NCBI GenBank assembly: GCA_900545515.1
Contig: UQZA01000003.1
Location: 82,252 to 146,251, forward strand
Origin: an uncultured Eubacteriales bacterium
GTDB taxonomy: Bacteria > Bacillota > Clostridia > Oscillospirales > Oscillospiraceae
Direction: 5' to 3'
DNA length: 64,000 bases
Numbering within the stretch: position 1 is the stretch's first letter; each line of letters opens with the position of its first letter. The notes beneath the pieces were generated by a model. The model ran no database searches. It worked only from the letters and a program-made list of their open reading frames with translations, and was not told the DNA's origin. Both the position numbers and the translations under genes were made by a program. This document shows, piece after piece, positions 9,532 to 17,210 of the stretch.

Positions 9532-11980
9532 TGCCGCCCTCCTCCTGCTGGCACTCCGGCGGGCATTCTGCCACGTTGCCGGAGATCACATTCAAATTGA
9601 CATCCCCATCTACATTGGCGCGGATCATACCGCTGACGGCTCCGCTGATCTGTCCGGTCACAAAACCGTCTACAAACACGCGGCCGCTGGCCTCCTTCTG
9701 CTTGATGGCAGAGGGCATGGAAAAGCTGGTCTTATCCGCGATACCGCCGCCCAGAAGCAGGATCTGAGGCAGGACGAATAGAACAAGGATCATGGAAATG
9801 ATGGTGCCGCGCCCGATGCTCTGGCCGATGCCGACGATGGCGGCTTCAGAGGTCATGCCGCCGATAAGGATACCGGCCACCGTCATGATCGTACCGGAGG
9901 TCATCACTGTCGGGAATGCAAAGTTCAGCGACTCGGTCATAGCCTCCCGGTGGGACATGGCGCCCTTGATCTCCTGATAGCGGCTGGCAATCACGATAGC
10001 GTAATCGATATTCGCGCCCATCTGGATAGAGCTGACCACAAGGTAACTCATGAAAAACACGCCGGTTCCCGTAAGGGTCGGAATGGAGAAGTTGATCCAG
10101 ATGCTGCCCTGAATGACTACGATCAGCAAAAGAGGCATACCGGCGGATTTGAACGTAAAGAGCAGTACCACCAGCACGATGAGCAGCGACACGATGCTGA
10201 CCACAGTATTGTCACGGGCAAAGGATTTTTCAAAATCGTATTCCGTGGAGGAATTGCCCGCCACATAAACATTTCCATCCGGGTAATAGCGCTGCGCCGT
10301 TTCCCGAACGGTATCAAGGAAGGCGTAGGTCTCGTCGCCGCTTTCCGGCAGCGTCAGATACAGCAGCATCCGGCTGTAATCCTTGCCCTGAAGCTGCGCC
10401 TTGGCGCTCTCCATCTGGGTTTTTGCATCCTGCAGCATGGCGGTTTGGTCGCTGCTAAGCTGTACAACCCCGGCGTCTGCCTGCTCACAGACAAACAGGA
10501 ACATATCAATGAGCGGCACCTTGTAGGAGCTGATATTTCCCATAAGCTTGCCGTAATCTCCCTGCTCTGTGGCGTAGGCGGCATAGAGCACCTGCGCCAT
10601 TTCATAGTCGAGATCGGCCAGTTCCGAGAACTGCCGGGGCATCAGCTTGTCGGCCAGCATATAGCCGTTCATGGCCTCCACGTTGGCAAGCCCCATGGAG
10701 TAGTCGATCTCCTCCATGCTTTCCAGTTCTGTCAGTAGGGCGGCTTCCTTTTCGTAGTCTCCGGCCGGAACGGTCAGCGCGATCATATTGGTGGAGGTGA
10801 AAGTGTCGCCAATGAGGTTTTCCGCGATCTGCGTTTCATTGAGTTTTGGCGTGGTCAGCGTACTGTAGCCATAGGCGTAGGGGCATCTGCCGGAAACGAA
10901 GAAGCCCGCCACAATGGCCGCCAGAAAAATGAAAGGAACCACTTTACGGCTTGCCCACGCAAATTTTCCTGCGAAAGAGATTTTCGGGATAAAGTCCCGA
11001 TGCTCTGTCTTTTCGATCAAAGGCCCGAACAATACCAGCAATCCCGGCATGACCACAAAGACAGACAGCAGTGCAAAGAGAATTGACTTCATCAGGCAGA
11101 TGCCCATGTCCGGTCCGATCTTGAACTGCATAAATAGCATGGCGCACAGACCGCCAACGGTGGTCAGCGAGCTGGCACTGATCTCCGGGATAGCCTTGCT
11201 GAGGGCGGCAATGGCGGCCTCCCGAATAGGCAGGGTCCGGTGTTCCTCCTTGAAGCGGTTGCACAGGATCACCGCATAGTCAAGGCTCAGCGCAAGCTGC
11301 AAAATGCTGGTGACGGAATTGGACACGAAGGAGATCTTTCCCAGCAGGAAGTTGGTGCCCTGATTCAGGATCATCGCTGTGATAAAGGTCAGCAGCAACA
11401 CCGGCACTTCACCATAGGTACGGGAAGTCAGAATGAGTACGGCCACCACAATAACCGCCACATAGACCATGATAACATTGACTTCGGCGTCGATGGTCTC
11501 TGCCAACGTGTCGCCCAGTTCTGTAGAAACATAGATGTCATAATCTGACAGAAGCTCTTTCACCGCATCCAGCGATGCAAGACACTGATCGTCCGTTTCA
11601 TCGTAGTCGAAGGTCACCGTAAACAGCGCCGAAGAATGGGCATAATGCTCTGTGGTCTGGTCAAAAGCAATGCTCTGCACCCCCTTGACCTGCGCAATGC
11701 GCTCATTCAGGTCGGAAGCTTCGTTGTAGGTGATGTTGGCAACCATGACCTGTGCCGTGCCGTAAGTGGTGAACTGGTCAGCCATCACATCCAGCGCCTG
11801 CTTTGTTTCAGATTCTTCCGGCAGATAAAAGCTCAGACTATTTTCAACTTCGACCCAATTCCGGGAAAATGCAGAGAAAATCAGAGCGATAATCGTAATC
11901 AGGAAAAACAGGTTGCGCTTATCCACAATGAAGGTGGCCAGCTTCAGCATGAAGCTATGTTCTTTTTTTACCTGCTCCAT
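9518..11980 (-). CDS. MMPL/RND-family transporter
   Basis: It has 820 residues and two repeated halves, each with one N-terminal helix, a large outside domain and a helix bundle. The RND motifs LALSLDYAVILCNRF (first half) and GANIDYAIVIASRY (second half) carry the proton-relay Asp residues. Such proteins use the proton gradient to move lipids, peptides or amphiphiles across the membrane. The last 55 or so residues (GRVFVDGFVTGQISGAVSGM onward) are an unusual beta-repeat tail resembling bactofilin or GLUG repeats. AAAGGAGG precedes the ATG. It is the fourth gene of the TetR-flanked operon; the substrate is unknown. Confidence 0.93.
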   Translation of the reverse strand: MEQVKKEHSFMLKLATFIVDKRNLFFLITIIALIFSAFSRNWVEVENSLSFYLPEESETKQALDVMADQFTTYGTAQVMVANITYNEASDLNERIAQVKGVQSIAFDQTTEHYAHSSALFTVTFDYDETDDQCLASLDAVKELLSDYDIYVSTELGDTLAETIDAEVNVIMVYVAVIVVAVLILTSRTYGEVPVLLLTFITAMILNQGTNFLLGKISFVSNSVTSILQLALSLDYAVILCNRFKEEHRTLPIREAAIAALSKAIPEISASSLTTVGGLCAMLFMQFKIGPDMGICLMKSILFALLSVFVVMPGLLVLFGPLIEKTEHRDFIPKISFAGKFAWASRKVVPFIFLAAIVAGFFVSGRCPYAYGYSTLTTPKLNETQIAENLIGDTFTSTNMIALTVPAGDYEKEAALLTELESMEEIDYSMGLANVEAMNGYMLADKLMPRQFSELADLDYEMAQVLYAAYATEQGDYGKLMGNISSYKVPLIDMFLFVCEQADAGVVQLSSDQTAMLQDAKTQMESAKAQLQGKDYSRMLLYLTLPESGDETYAFLDTVRETAQRYYPDGNVYVAGNSSTEYDFEKSFARDNTVVSIVSLLIVLVVLLFTFKSAGMPLLLIVVIQGSIWINFSIPTLTGTGVFFMSYLVVSSIQMGANIDYAIVIASRYQEIKGAMSHREAMTESLNFAFPTVMTSGTIMTVAGILIGGMTSEAAIVGIGQSIGRGTIISMILVLFVLPQILLLGGGIADKTSFSMPSAIKQKEASGRVFVDGFVTGQISGAVSGMIRANVDGDVNLNVISGNVAECPPECQQEEGGNETK

Positions 11981-12010
11981 GTCAGGTGTCCTCCTTTTAA
12001 AATCATGGAA

Positions 12011-12340
12011 TCACTGCGCAGCAACAACTCCAAGCTGCCCCTTGATCTCCATGGGTCTGTGCCGGGGGGCATTGGCAATACCAGTCACGGTGCCGTCCTC
12101 AGCGACATCTGCGTTGATCTCCACCCGCAGCACACCGAAGGGGAGCTTAGGAGAAGCCGTAAAATGAAAATGCGAGCCGCTTTTTTCGCATTCCGTCAGG
12201 TCTACTGTGAAGCCCATAAGCTTTGCGCGACCGGAAAAGGCAGTGTCGGACAGCAGTGTCAACGAAACCTGCACCTTGACCCAGCCCATAGGGGACTTGA
12301 TCTGCGCTTCAATCAGATATGTATTACCTGTAATCATCAT
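12011..12340 (-). CDS. Small conserved protein, paralogue of the first gene of the operon
   Basis: It has 109 residues, no signal peptide and no membrane helix; it is predicted to be mostly beta strand. The pattern MGxxxxxVxLTLxSDxxFSG-LMGF, a middle strand and a final GTV...MEIKGQ follows the same layout as the 101-residue protein at 13312-13617 (MG...GxVSGVFSLFGF...GTVISQ...IRLRGK). I infer homology, perhaps a small-ligand-binding barrel. It sits 18 bp after the amidohydrolase and 30 bp before the MMPL gene. I do not recognise the family; no function is assigned. Confidence 0.7.
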   Translation of the reverse strand: MMITGNTYLIEAQIKSPMGWVKVQVSLTLLSDTAFSGRAKLMGFTVDLTECEKSGSHFHFTASPKLPFGVLRVEINADVAEDGTVTGIANAPRHRPMEIKGQLGVVAAQ

Positions 12341-12358
12341 GGTTTATTTCCTCTTTTC

Positions 12359-13315
12359 TCATCTGAGTTTCGGAAGCAGCGCTTTTGCATTGTCGCTAAA
12401 GAGCATCTGTTTCTGTGCCGCAGTGAGTTTTTCCGTATTTTCCAGTGCTTCTGCTTGCCCGACGCAGGCGGCAATATCGGTATAGGGCGTATCGGATCCG
12501 TAAAGCAAGTGGCTGGCATCCACATTCCGCAGGAGCATTTCCACCTGTTTCTGCTCAGAAAAACCCGCCACATCGTAATAGACATGCACCATATCCTCCA
12601 TAATGTCCGCCCGACGGTCCGGGTCGGCAAAGCGCAGCATCAGAGCAAAGCTCTCAAAGCGATCTGCCAGAACACAGAGAAATGCGCCCGCATGGGGAAT
12701 CACCCACTTGATATTGGGATAGCGGGTAAAGGTGTCGTTCTGCACCATGTTGAGGAAGGCTCGCGTTGTCTCCACAAAGTATTCAAAGGCCGGGACGGGA
12801 ATTTCCTCGTTGACATCGGGAACCATGACGGCAGGTTGTGTCGGGTGCATCACGGCCAGCGCACCACGCCCATCCAGCTCGGCCATCAGTTCATCCAGCC
12901 TCTGGTCACCCAAGTACATGCCGCCGTAGTGGGTCATCAGCCCCACACCGTCTGCGTGCAGCTCATCTAGGCAGTACCGTGCCTCAAAGATGCTGCTGTG
13001 GACATGGGGCAGCGGCAGTGTGGCGAGAAAGCCAAGATTTCCCGGTGAGCGGGCAACGATCTCTGCACCCTGCTCGTTGACCTTCCTTGTCAGCTCCCGA
13101 CTGCGGAACTTATTGCCTGTATAAAGACTGGGAGATGAGATGGAGAGCAGTGCATAGGAGATGCCAAGTTCTCCCATGGCTTCCTGCTGCCATGCTTCGT
13201 CCCATTCCGGTGTCGGAAAACCATCCGGGCAGTACAGGCCCTCTTCTTCCAGGAAGTCATAGTAGGCTTTGGGAAGATAATGTGCATGAAAGTCGATTTT
13301 GTTTTGAAATTTCAT
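12359..13315 (-). CDS. Amidohydrolase-superfamily protein, ACMSD / 6-methylsalicylate decarboxylase-like
   Basis: It has 318 residues and a predicted TIM barrel. Metal-site residues are visible in the expected places: HAH at 10-12, H157 (MHPT), H208 (PHAG) and D275 (YGSDTPY). This set is typical of the Amidohydro_2 branch, which includes aminocarboxymuconate-semialdehyde, gamma-resorcylate and 6-methylsalicylate decarboxylases. It is therefore probably a metal-dependent non-oxidative decarboxylase or hydrolase of an aromatic acid. Its ATG overlaps the stop of the previous gene (ATGA). A soluble enzyme inside an MMPL export operon suggests it makes, modifies or removes the exported compound or the TetR ligand. 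Confidence 0.85.
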   Translation of the reverse strand: MKFQNKIDFHAHYLPKAYYDFLEEEGLYCPDGFPTPEWDEAWQQEAMGELGISYALLSISSPSLYTGNKFRSRELTRKVNEQGAEIVARSPGNLGFLATLPLPHVHSSIFEARYCLDELHADGVGLMTHYGGMYLGDQRLDELMAELDGRGALAVMHPTQPAVMVPDVNEEIPVPAFEYFVETTRAFLNMVQNDTFTRYPNIKWVIPHAGAFLCVLADRFESFALMLRFADPDRRADIMEDMVHVYYDVAGFSEQKQVEMLLRNVDASHLLYGSDTPYTDIAACVGQAEALENTEKLTAAQKQMLFSDNAKALLPKLR

Positions 13316-13617
13316 TCTGACATCCCTTCTGCTGCTTTCTTGCCCCGGAGACGGATTTGACCGTATTGGGAGATCACAGTTCCCGCCAGTTCATCGTGAT
13401 CCAGCTTCAAAACCGTCGCGCAGTCCAGCGTGCTGACCGCCGTGCGGAGGATATGTTTCAACTCCAAACGCTGACCGTCACGTCTGCCTCTGACGGGATC
13501 ATCAAATCCGAACAGAGAAAAAACGCCTGATACGATGCCGTCCGCTTCGCTCCATACCAGCGTCCCAAACCGCTCGCCCATGTGTCCGTCAAGAACAATG
13601 TCGTACCTGTGCTCCAT
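13312..13617 (-). CDS. Small conserved protein, first gene of the MMPL operon
   Basis: It has 101 residues from ATG 13617, chosen because AAAGGAGG lies 7 nt upstream; longer frames have no such site. It is soluble and beta-rich, and resembles the 109-residue protein at 12011-12340 in spacing of its MG, GF, GT and L-x-G positions. I do not recognise the family. The first position in the operon and translational coupling to the amidohydrolase suggest a role with that enzyme, for example substrate binding; this is inference. Confidence 0.7.
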   Translation of the reverse strand: MEHRYDIVLDGHMGERFGTLVWSEADGIVSGVFSLFGFDDPVRGRRDGQRLELKHILRTAVSTLDCATVLKLDHDELAGTVISQYGQIRLRGKKAAEGMSE

Positions 13618-13646
13618 CTTGCCGCCTCCTTTGCTATGCTGCGAAA

Positions 13647-13676
13647 AGTATAAGGCGCATCCCTTTTCGAGAGCAA
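13647..13676 (-). promoter_or_regulatory. Sigma-A promoter of the MMPL operon
   Basis: On the minus strand the sequence is TTGCTC, 18 nt, TATACT. It lies 30 bp before the first ATG of the operon. Confidence 0.6.
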
Positions 13677-13707
13677 CGGTCAAAGTGTTTCTCCATGTCA
13701 CTATTTT

Positions 13708-13728
13708 GACAAGAGTGAGGATATTGTC
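13708..13728. promoter_or_regulatory. Possible TetR operator between the divergent promoters
   Basis: The inverted repeat GACAA-N11-TTGTC is centred between the two promoters; an overlapping AGTG...CACT pair lies just upstream. Its position suits a local TetR repressor acting on both genes, but the assignment is inference. Confidence 0.4.
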
Positions 13729-13731
13729 CTA

Positions 13732-13761
13732 TTGGAAAACAGCCGAGCTTTGTGATATACT
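13732..13761 (+). promoter_or_regulatory. Sigma-A promoter of the TetR gene
   Basis: TTGGAA, 18 nt, TATACT, ending 24 bp before the TetR start codon. Confidence 0.6.
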
Positions 13762-13785
13762 TGCTGTATGCAAGGAGGGATCGCA

Positions 13786-14400
13786 ATGGAACGCAGGCCC
13801 AATACCGCCTCTCAGCAGACCAAGCAGGCGCTGGCGGCAGCGCTGAAAGAGCTGATGGCACAGAAGCCCATCGAAAATATCACCATCCATGATTTAACGG
13901 AACACTGCGGCATCCGCCGACAGACCTTTTATTATCATTTTGAAGATGTTTACGACCTCCTGCGCTGGATGTTCCAGGAGGAAGGGATCGCCCTTTTAGA
14001 ACAGCAAAAGGGGGCACTCCTCTGGCAGGAAGGGCTTTTGCAGCTTTTTCGCTATATTGAAGAGAACAGGGCTGTCTGCCTTTGCGCACTGAAATCTGTC
14101 GGGAGAAAAGAGCTGAAGCGCTTTTTTGAAGCGGATATCCATGCCATCATCTACCGTACCGTGGAGCAGTTAGGCAACGAGGTGGGCGCGATTCAAGCCG
14201 GTGTCACAAAGGATGATGTAGACCTTCTGACTCACTTTTATGTACTGGCCTGTGTCGGATTGCTGGAAAGCTGGCTTCTTGGAGAAATCGACCGGACACC
14301 GGAAGAGTTAATTGCTTTTTTGGATCGCATCCTGAAAGAGCATATCTGCGGCGCGAGGTTCTGCTGGAGCAAAGCTGTGCCGGAACATTCGGCTGAGTGA
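13786..14400 (+). CDS. TetR/AcrR-family transcriptional regulator
   Basis: It has 204 residues from ATG 13786, selected because AAGGAGGG lies 8 nt upstream. The N-terminal 60 residues form a TetR helix-turn-helix (ALAAALKELMAQKPIENITI, then GIRRQTFYYHFEDVYDLL). The C-terminal part resembles the TetR_C_8 type found near DhaS-like regulators. It is divergent from the MMPL operon with 168 bp between, so it very probably represses that operon and itself until it binds an effector. Confidence 0.93.
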   Translation: MERRPNTASQQTKQALAAALKELMAQKPIENITIHDLTEHCGIRRQTFYYHFEDVYDLLRWMFQEEGIALLEQQKGALLWQEGLLQLFRYIEENRAVCLCALKSVGRKELKRFFEADIHAIIYRTVEQLGNEVGAIQAGVTKDDVDLLTHFYVLACVGLLESWLLGEIDRTPEELIAFLDRILKEHICGARFCWSKAVPEHSAE

Positions 14401-14516
14401 TTCTCGTGCTGCGCAGTGCCTTCTATCTGGAGGAACACAAAAATGTGCAGCTATAGAAATATGTACCGCTGGCGGTAGTAATCGGGTAGGAGGCCCGCCG
14501 GGCCAAATCTTCTTTT

Positions 14517-14705
14517 ATTTTGCGCATAACTCTTGACACCACCATGACTGCCATACCTTCTATCCCTTTGAGGATTTTCAAAAACAGTTGGCTGTCAGAC
14601 AGCGACAGTATAACAACTTCCCCATGCGGCCTCTCAACTGGAAGGCCCCCAAAGCTGTTCTCTTTTCTTTCCCAAAGTCTGTAACTCATCATTGACAAAC
14701 CTACA
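14517..14705 (+). mobile_element. Nested IS debris: IS256-type end abutting the right end of an IS481/IS1202-like element
   Basis: The IS256-type terminus (14517-14543) is followed directly by a fragment that matches the right end of the intact element at 29045-30202, including its 19-bp terminal repeat CATCATTGACAAACCTACA (14687-14705). The left part of the inner element is gone. From 14401 to 14516, after the TetR stop, nothing recognisable is seen beyond likely IS256 tail sequence. Confidence 0.8.
14546..14695 (+). pseudogene. Transposase C-terminal fragment
   Basis: It encodes CHTFYPFEDFQKQLAVRQRQ and continues to PKSVTHH before the stop, almost identical to the last 48 or so residues of the transposase at 29055-30056 (one S-to-P change seen in this stretch). 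It has no start and no catalytic residues, so it is inactive. Confidence 0.85.
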
Positions 14706-14735
14706 CAGCCGCCCTGAAAAACCAGGGAATATTGG

Positions 14736-14764
14736 TTGTTTTCCGGGGTGAGCTGTGGTATAAT
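14736..14764 (+). promoter_or_regulatory. Sigma-A promoter of the DivIVA-like gene
   Basis: TTGTTT, 17 nt, TATAAT. It begins 31 bp after the end of the IS fragment, so it belongs to host sequence. Confidence 0.7.
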
Positions 14765-14876
14765 AATCTAAAATGTAGATGTTGTGTCTAAAGCCTGCCG
14801 TTTTCTCCCCCGACTCCTGTCAGAGAGCCGGAACAGATGGCTGCAGGATCATGTATCAGTCTGGGAGGAGATTGTT

Positions 14877-15455
14877 ATGGCTGAACCTGTGCAGAATTTC
14901 CGTACCGCCTTTCATGGCTTTAACCGGGAGGATGTGGTTCGTTTCCTGGAGACGGCTACGGCCCGGCACACCGCAGAGGTGAACCAGCTTCAGGACGATG
15001 TGGCCCGTCTGGAAAAGGAGCTGGCTGCCCTGCGGGAACAACAAACGCCGGAGGTCTCCAGGGAGGAGCTGGAGGCTCTGCGTGGGGAAAATACCCGTCT
15101 GAAAGCCCAGATAGAGGAGCTGGAGGCTCAGCTCACAGAGCCGGAAGCCCCCGTCGGCGATCAGACCAACTGGAAGGATGAGGAGCTGGCCGCCTACCGC
15201 CGGGCGGAGACGGTGGAGCGCCAGGCCCGGAACCGGGCGGCCCAGATGTACCACCGGGTCAACGGGCTGATTGCCGACTTAGCGGCCCGGATGGAGGGCA
15301 GCAAGGCCGAGATGACCACGGCGGCGGAAGCCCTGGGTCAGGCCCTGGATCAGCTGCAGTCCGCTCTGGATGGGGGACAGGACGTCCTCACCGAGGGCGC
15401 CGCAACCCTGCGGGCCCTGGAGCCGGAGCACCCGGCAGAGGAAGAGACAAAATAA
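14877..15455 (+). CDS. DivIVA-like coiled-coil protein
   Basis: It has 192 residues from ATG 14877, with GGGAGGAG 6 nt upstream. The first 40 residues (FRTAFHGFNREDVVRFLETA) resemble the DivIVA/GpsB membrane-binding N-terminus, where F-x-x-x-x-x-GF-x-x-x-x-V is typical. The rest is charged heptad coiled coil (about 40-110), a linker, and a second helical region (about 130-185). Proteins of this kind mark poles or septa and recruit division or wall-synthesis proteins. It is monocistronic. Which DivIVA subfamily it belongs to is uncertain. Confidence 0.75.
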   Translation: MAEPVQNFRTAFHGFNREDVVRFLETATARHTAEVNQLQDDVARLEKELAALREQQTPEVSREELEALRGENTRLKAQIEELEAQLTEPEAPVGDQTNWKDEELAAYRRAETVERQARNRAAQMYHRVNGLIADLAARMEGSKAEMTTAAEALGQALDQLQSALDGGQDVLTEGAATLRALEPEHPAEEETK

Positions 15456-15526
15456 AACGCCAAAGCTGCCAGCCGCCAGTATATGCGTCCTCAGCGGTAC
15501 CATGTGGTAGAATCTATATCTGAAAT

Positions 15527-15662
15527 GGACCTGCTGCAAAATGCGTTTTTGCAGCAGATCTCTTTTAAAAGTTGAAAATAGGGGGAGAAAACGCGAAAAT
15601 TCGTGTCTTCTCCCCCAAACTATTTGGAACAATCTTTTAAAAAGCGATTTTGCAGCAGACCC
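15527..15662. repeat. Nested palindromic element, 136 bp
   Basis: The outer arms are CCTGCTGCAAAATGCG-like (15527-15544) and GCGATTTTGCAGCAGACC (15645-15662). Inside lie CTGCTGCAAAATGCG/TTTTTGCAGCAG, a TCTTTTAAAA pair, and a central hairpin GGGGGAGAA...TTCTCCCCC (15581-15616). It fills the gap between the convergent DivIVA-like and antiporter genes and may terminate both. It could also be a miniature transposable element. Confidence 0.6.
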
Positions 15663-15676
15663 TTATGATGATCCGG

Positions 15677-16954
15677 CTATCTGGCATGGACTCTGGCCAT
15701 GTCCCGTTCAGCGGGCTTTGGCTGGATTTCCCCGGCCTTGGTCAGGGCAATTTTGGTGAAGATGGGACCGACCAGCTCATAAACGAGAACGGAGAAAAGG
15801 ATAATATCCCGAATGACGGCCCCTTCCTGACCCATTTGCGCTGCCACTGTCACAGACATGCCCAGAGCAACGCCAGCCTGGGGGAGCAGGGTGATGCCCA
15901 GATATTTACATACCTTTTCCTCACATTTCATCAGCTTGGCTGCGGCGGAGGCGCCGGCAATTTTGCCGGCAGACCGGGACAAAATATAGGCAATCCCGAT
16001 ACCAACCACGGCCAGCTCCCCGAACACCCGCAAATCCAACTCCGCGCCACTAAGCACGAAGAAGAGGACATAAAGCGGGGCCGTCCAGCGGTCTGTTTTG
16101 AACATGATTTCCTCGGAGAAATCGCAGACATTGCAAAATACGGTACCCACCATCATACACACCAACAGAGGAGAGAACCCGATGGAGATCTCTCCACCCA
16201 GGGGAATCTGCACCTTGGACAGGGCGGTGGCAAGGATGACAAAGGTGACAGCAATGCTGAGACGCTTGGAATTGGAGTGGAACAGCTTCTCTACCAGGGA
16301 GAACAAGCCGCCCAGGATGCTACCCAAGCCCAGGGAGCAGACAATCTCCAGCAAGGGATTGAGCACCACGGACAAGAGGCTGAAGGAGCCGCTGATCATA
16401 GTTTTGGCCACACCAAAGGAGATGGCAAAGACCACCAGACCTACTGCGTCATCCAGGGCCACAATGGGCAGGAGCAGATTCGTAAGCGGCCCCTTGGCTT
16501 TGTATTGGTTTACCACCATAATGGTGGCGGCAGGGGCAGTTGCTGTGGCCACGGCGCCCAGCACAATACAAGTGGAGACCGGCAGCTTATCTCCCAAAAC
16601 CAAATGGAGCAGCAGCAGGGTAATATCCACCAAAATCGTGGCGGCTAAGGCCTGAATGATGGCGATGACGGTGGCCTGCTTACCCGTGTGCTTCAAGGCA
16701 GACAGCCGGAACTCATTGCCGATGGAGAAGGCAATGAAGCCCAGCGCCACATCGCAGATCAGGCTGAAGCTGGCAACATAATCGAAAGAGGCAAAGCCGA
16801 TCCCGGGAATGCCCAAAAGTCCCAGACAGTTGGGCCCAATGAGGACGCCTGCTACCAGGTAAGCGGTGACGGCGGGCAGATGCCAGCGCTTGACGAGCCG
16901 GGACATCATCAAGCCGGCTAGCAAGGCAAAGGCAATGGATAAAAGTGCTTCCAT
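15677..16954 (-). CDS. CPA2-type Na+(K+)/H+ antiporter
   Basis: It has 425 residues from ATG 16954 with AAAAGGAAG upstream. About twelve membrane helices are visible, starting with MEALLSIAFALLAGLMMSRL and including the family block VATATAPAATIMVV and the LDDAVGL motif, whose Asp pair matches the ion-binding ND/DD of the CPA2/KefB-NhaA fold. It exchanges Na+ or K+ for H+ across the membrane. It has no C-terminal TrkA-N domain, so it is a bare transporter. It is monocistronic. Confidence 0.9.
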   Translation of the reverse strand: MEALLSIAFALLAGLMMSRLVKRWHLPAVTAYLVAGVLIGPNCLGLLGIPGIGFASFDYVASFSLICDVALGFIAFSIGNEFRLSALKHTGKQATVIAIIQALAATILVDITLLLLHLVLGDKLPVSTCIVLGAVATATAPAATIMVVNQYKAKGPLTNLLLPIVALDDAVGLVVFAISFGVAKTMISGSFSLLSVVLNPLLEIVCSLGLGSILGGLFSLVEKLFHSNSKRLSIAVTFVILATALSKVQIPLGGEISIGFSPLLVCMMVGTVFCNVCDFSEEIMFKTDRWTAPLYVLFFVLSGAELDLRVFGELAVVGIGIAYILSRSAGKIAGASAAAKLMKCEEKVCKYLGITLLPQAGVALGMSVTVAAQMGQEGAVIRDIILFSVLVYELVGPIFTKIALTKAGEIQPKPAERDMARVHAR

Positions 16955-16993
16955 ATAGATACTTCCTTTTCGTAGCTTCGTTTTTCCAAGCCC

Positions 16994-17021
16994 ATTATAG
17001 CACGTGTTGGGGAACATGCAA
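16994..17021 (-). promoter_or_regulatory. Sigma-A promoter of the antiporter gene
   Basis: On the minus strand TTGCAT, 16 nt, TATAAT, about 40 bp before the start codon. Confidence 0.6.
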
Positions 17022-17127
17022 GGTAAAAAACTTCACAAGTTTTGGCAGGTCCACCCCCCTCCTTTGGACCGGAAGTGACAATGGCACAGAATGCGACAGT
17101 TTTATATTTTTGGGTGGAAGCTCAGAA

Positions 17128-17156
17128 TTGATCTTTGCTTGGGCCAGGAGTATACT
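17128..17156 (+). promoter_or_regulatory. Sigma-A promoter of the second SLH gene
   Basis: TTGATC, 17 nt, TATACT, 54 bp before the start codon. Confidence 0.6.
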
Positions 17157-17210
17157 GGGAATACCTGGAAGATCTAACTTGCAGGAAATGATTAATTTGG
17201 AGGGATTCTT

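Noticed and set aside
14401..14516. Small gene after the TetR regulator
   Set aside because: The short frame (MCSYRNMYRWR) has a weak start and the sequence resembles IS256 tail debris.
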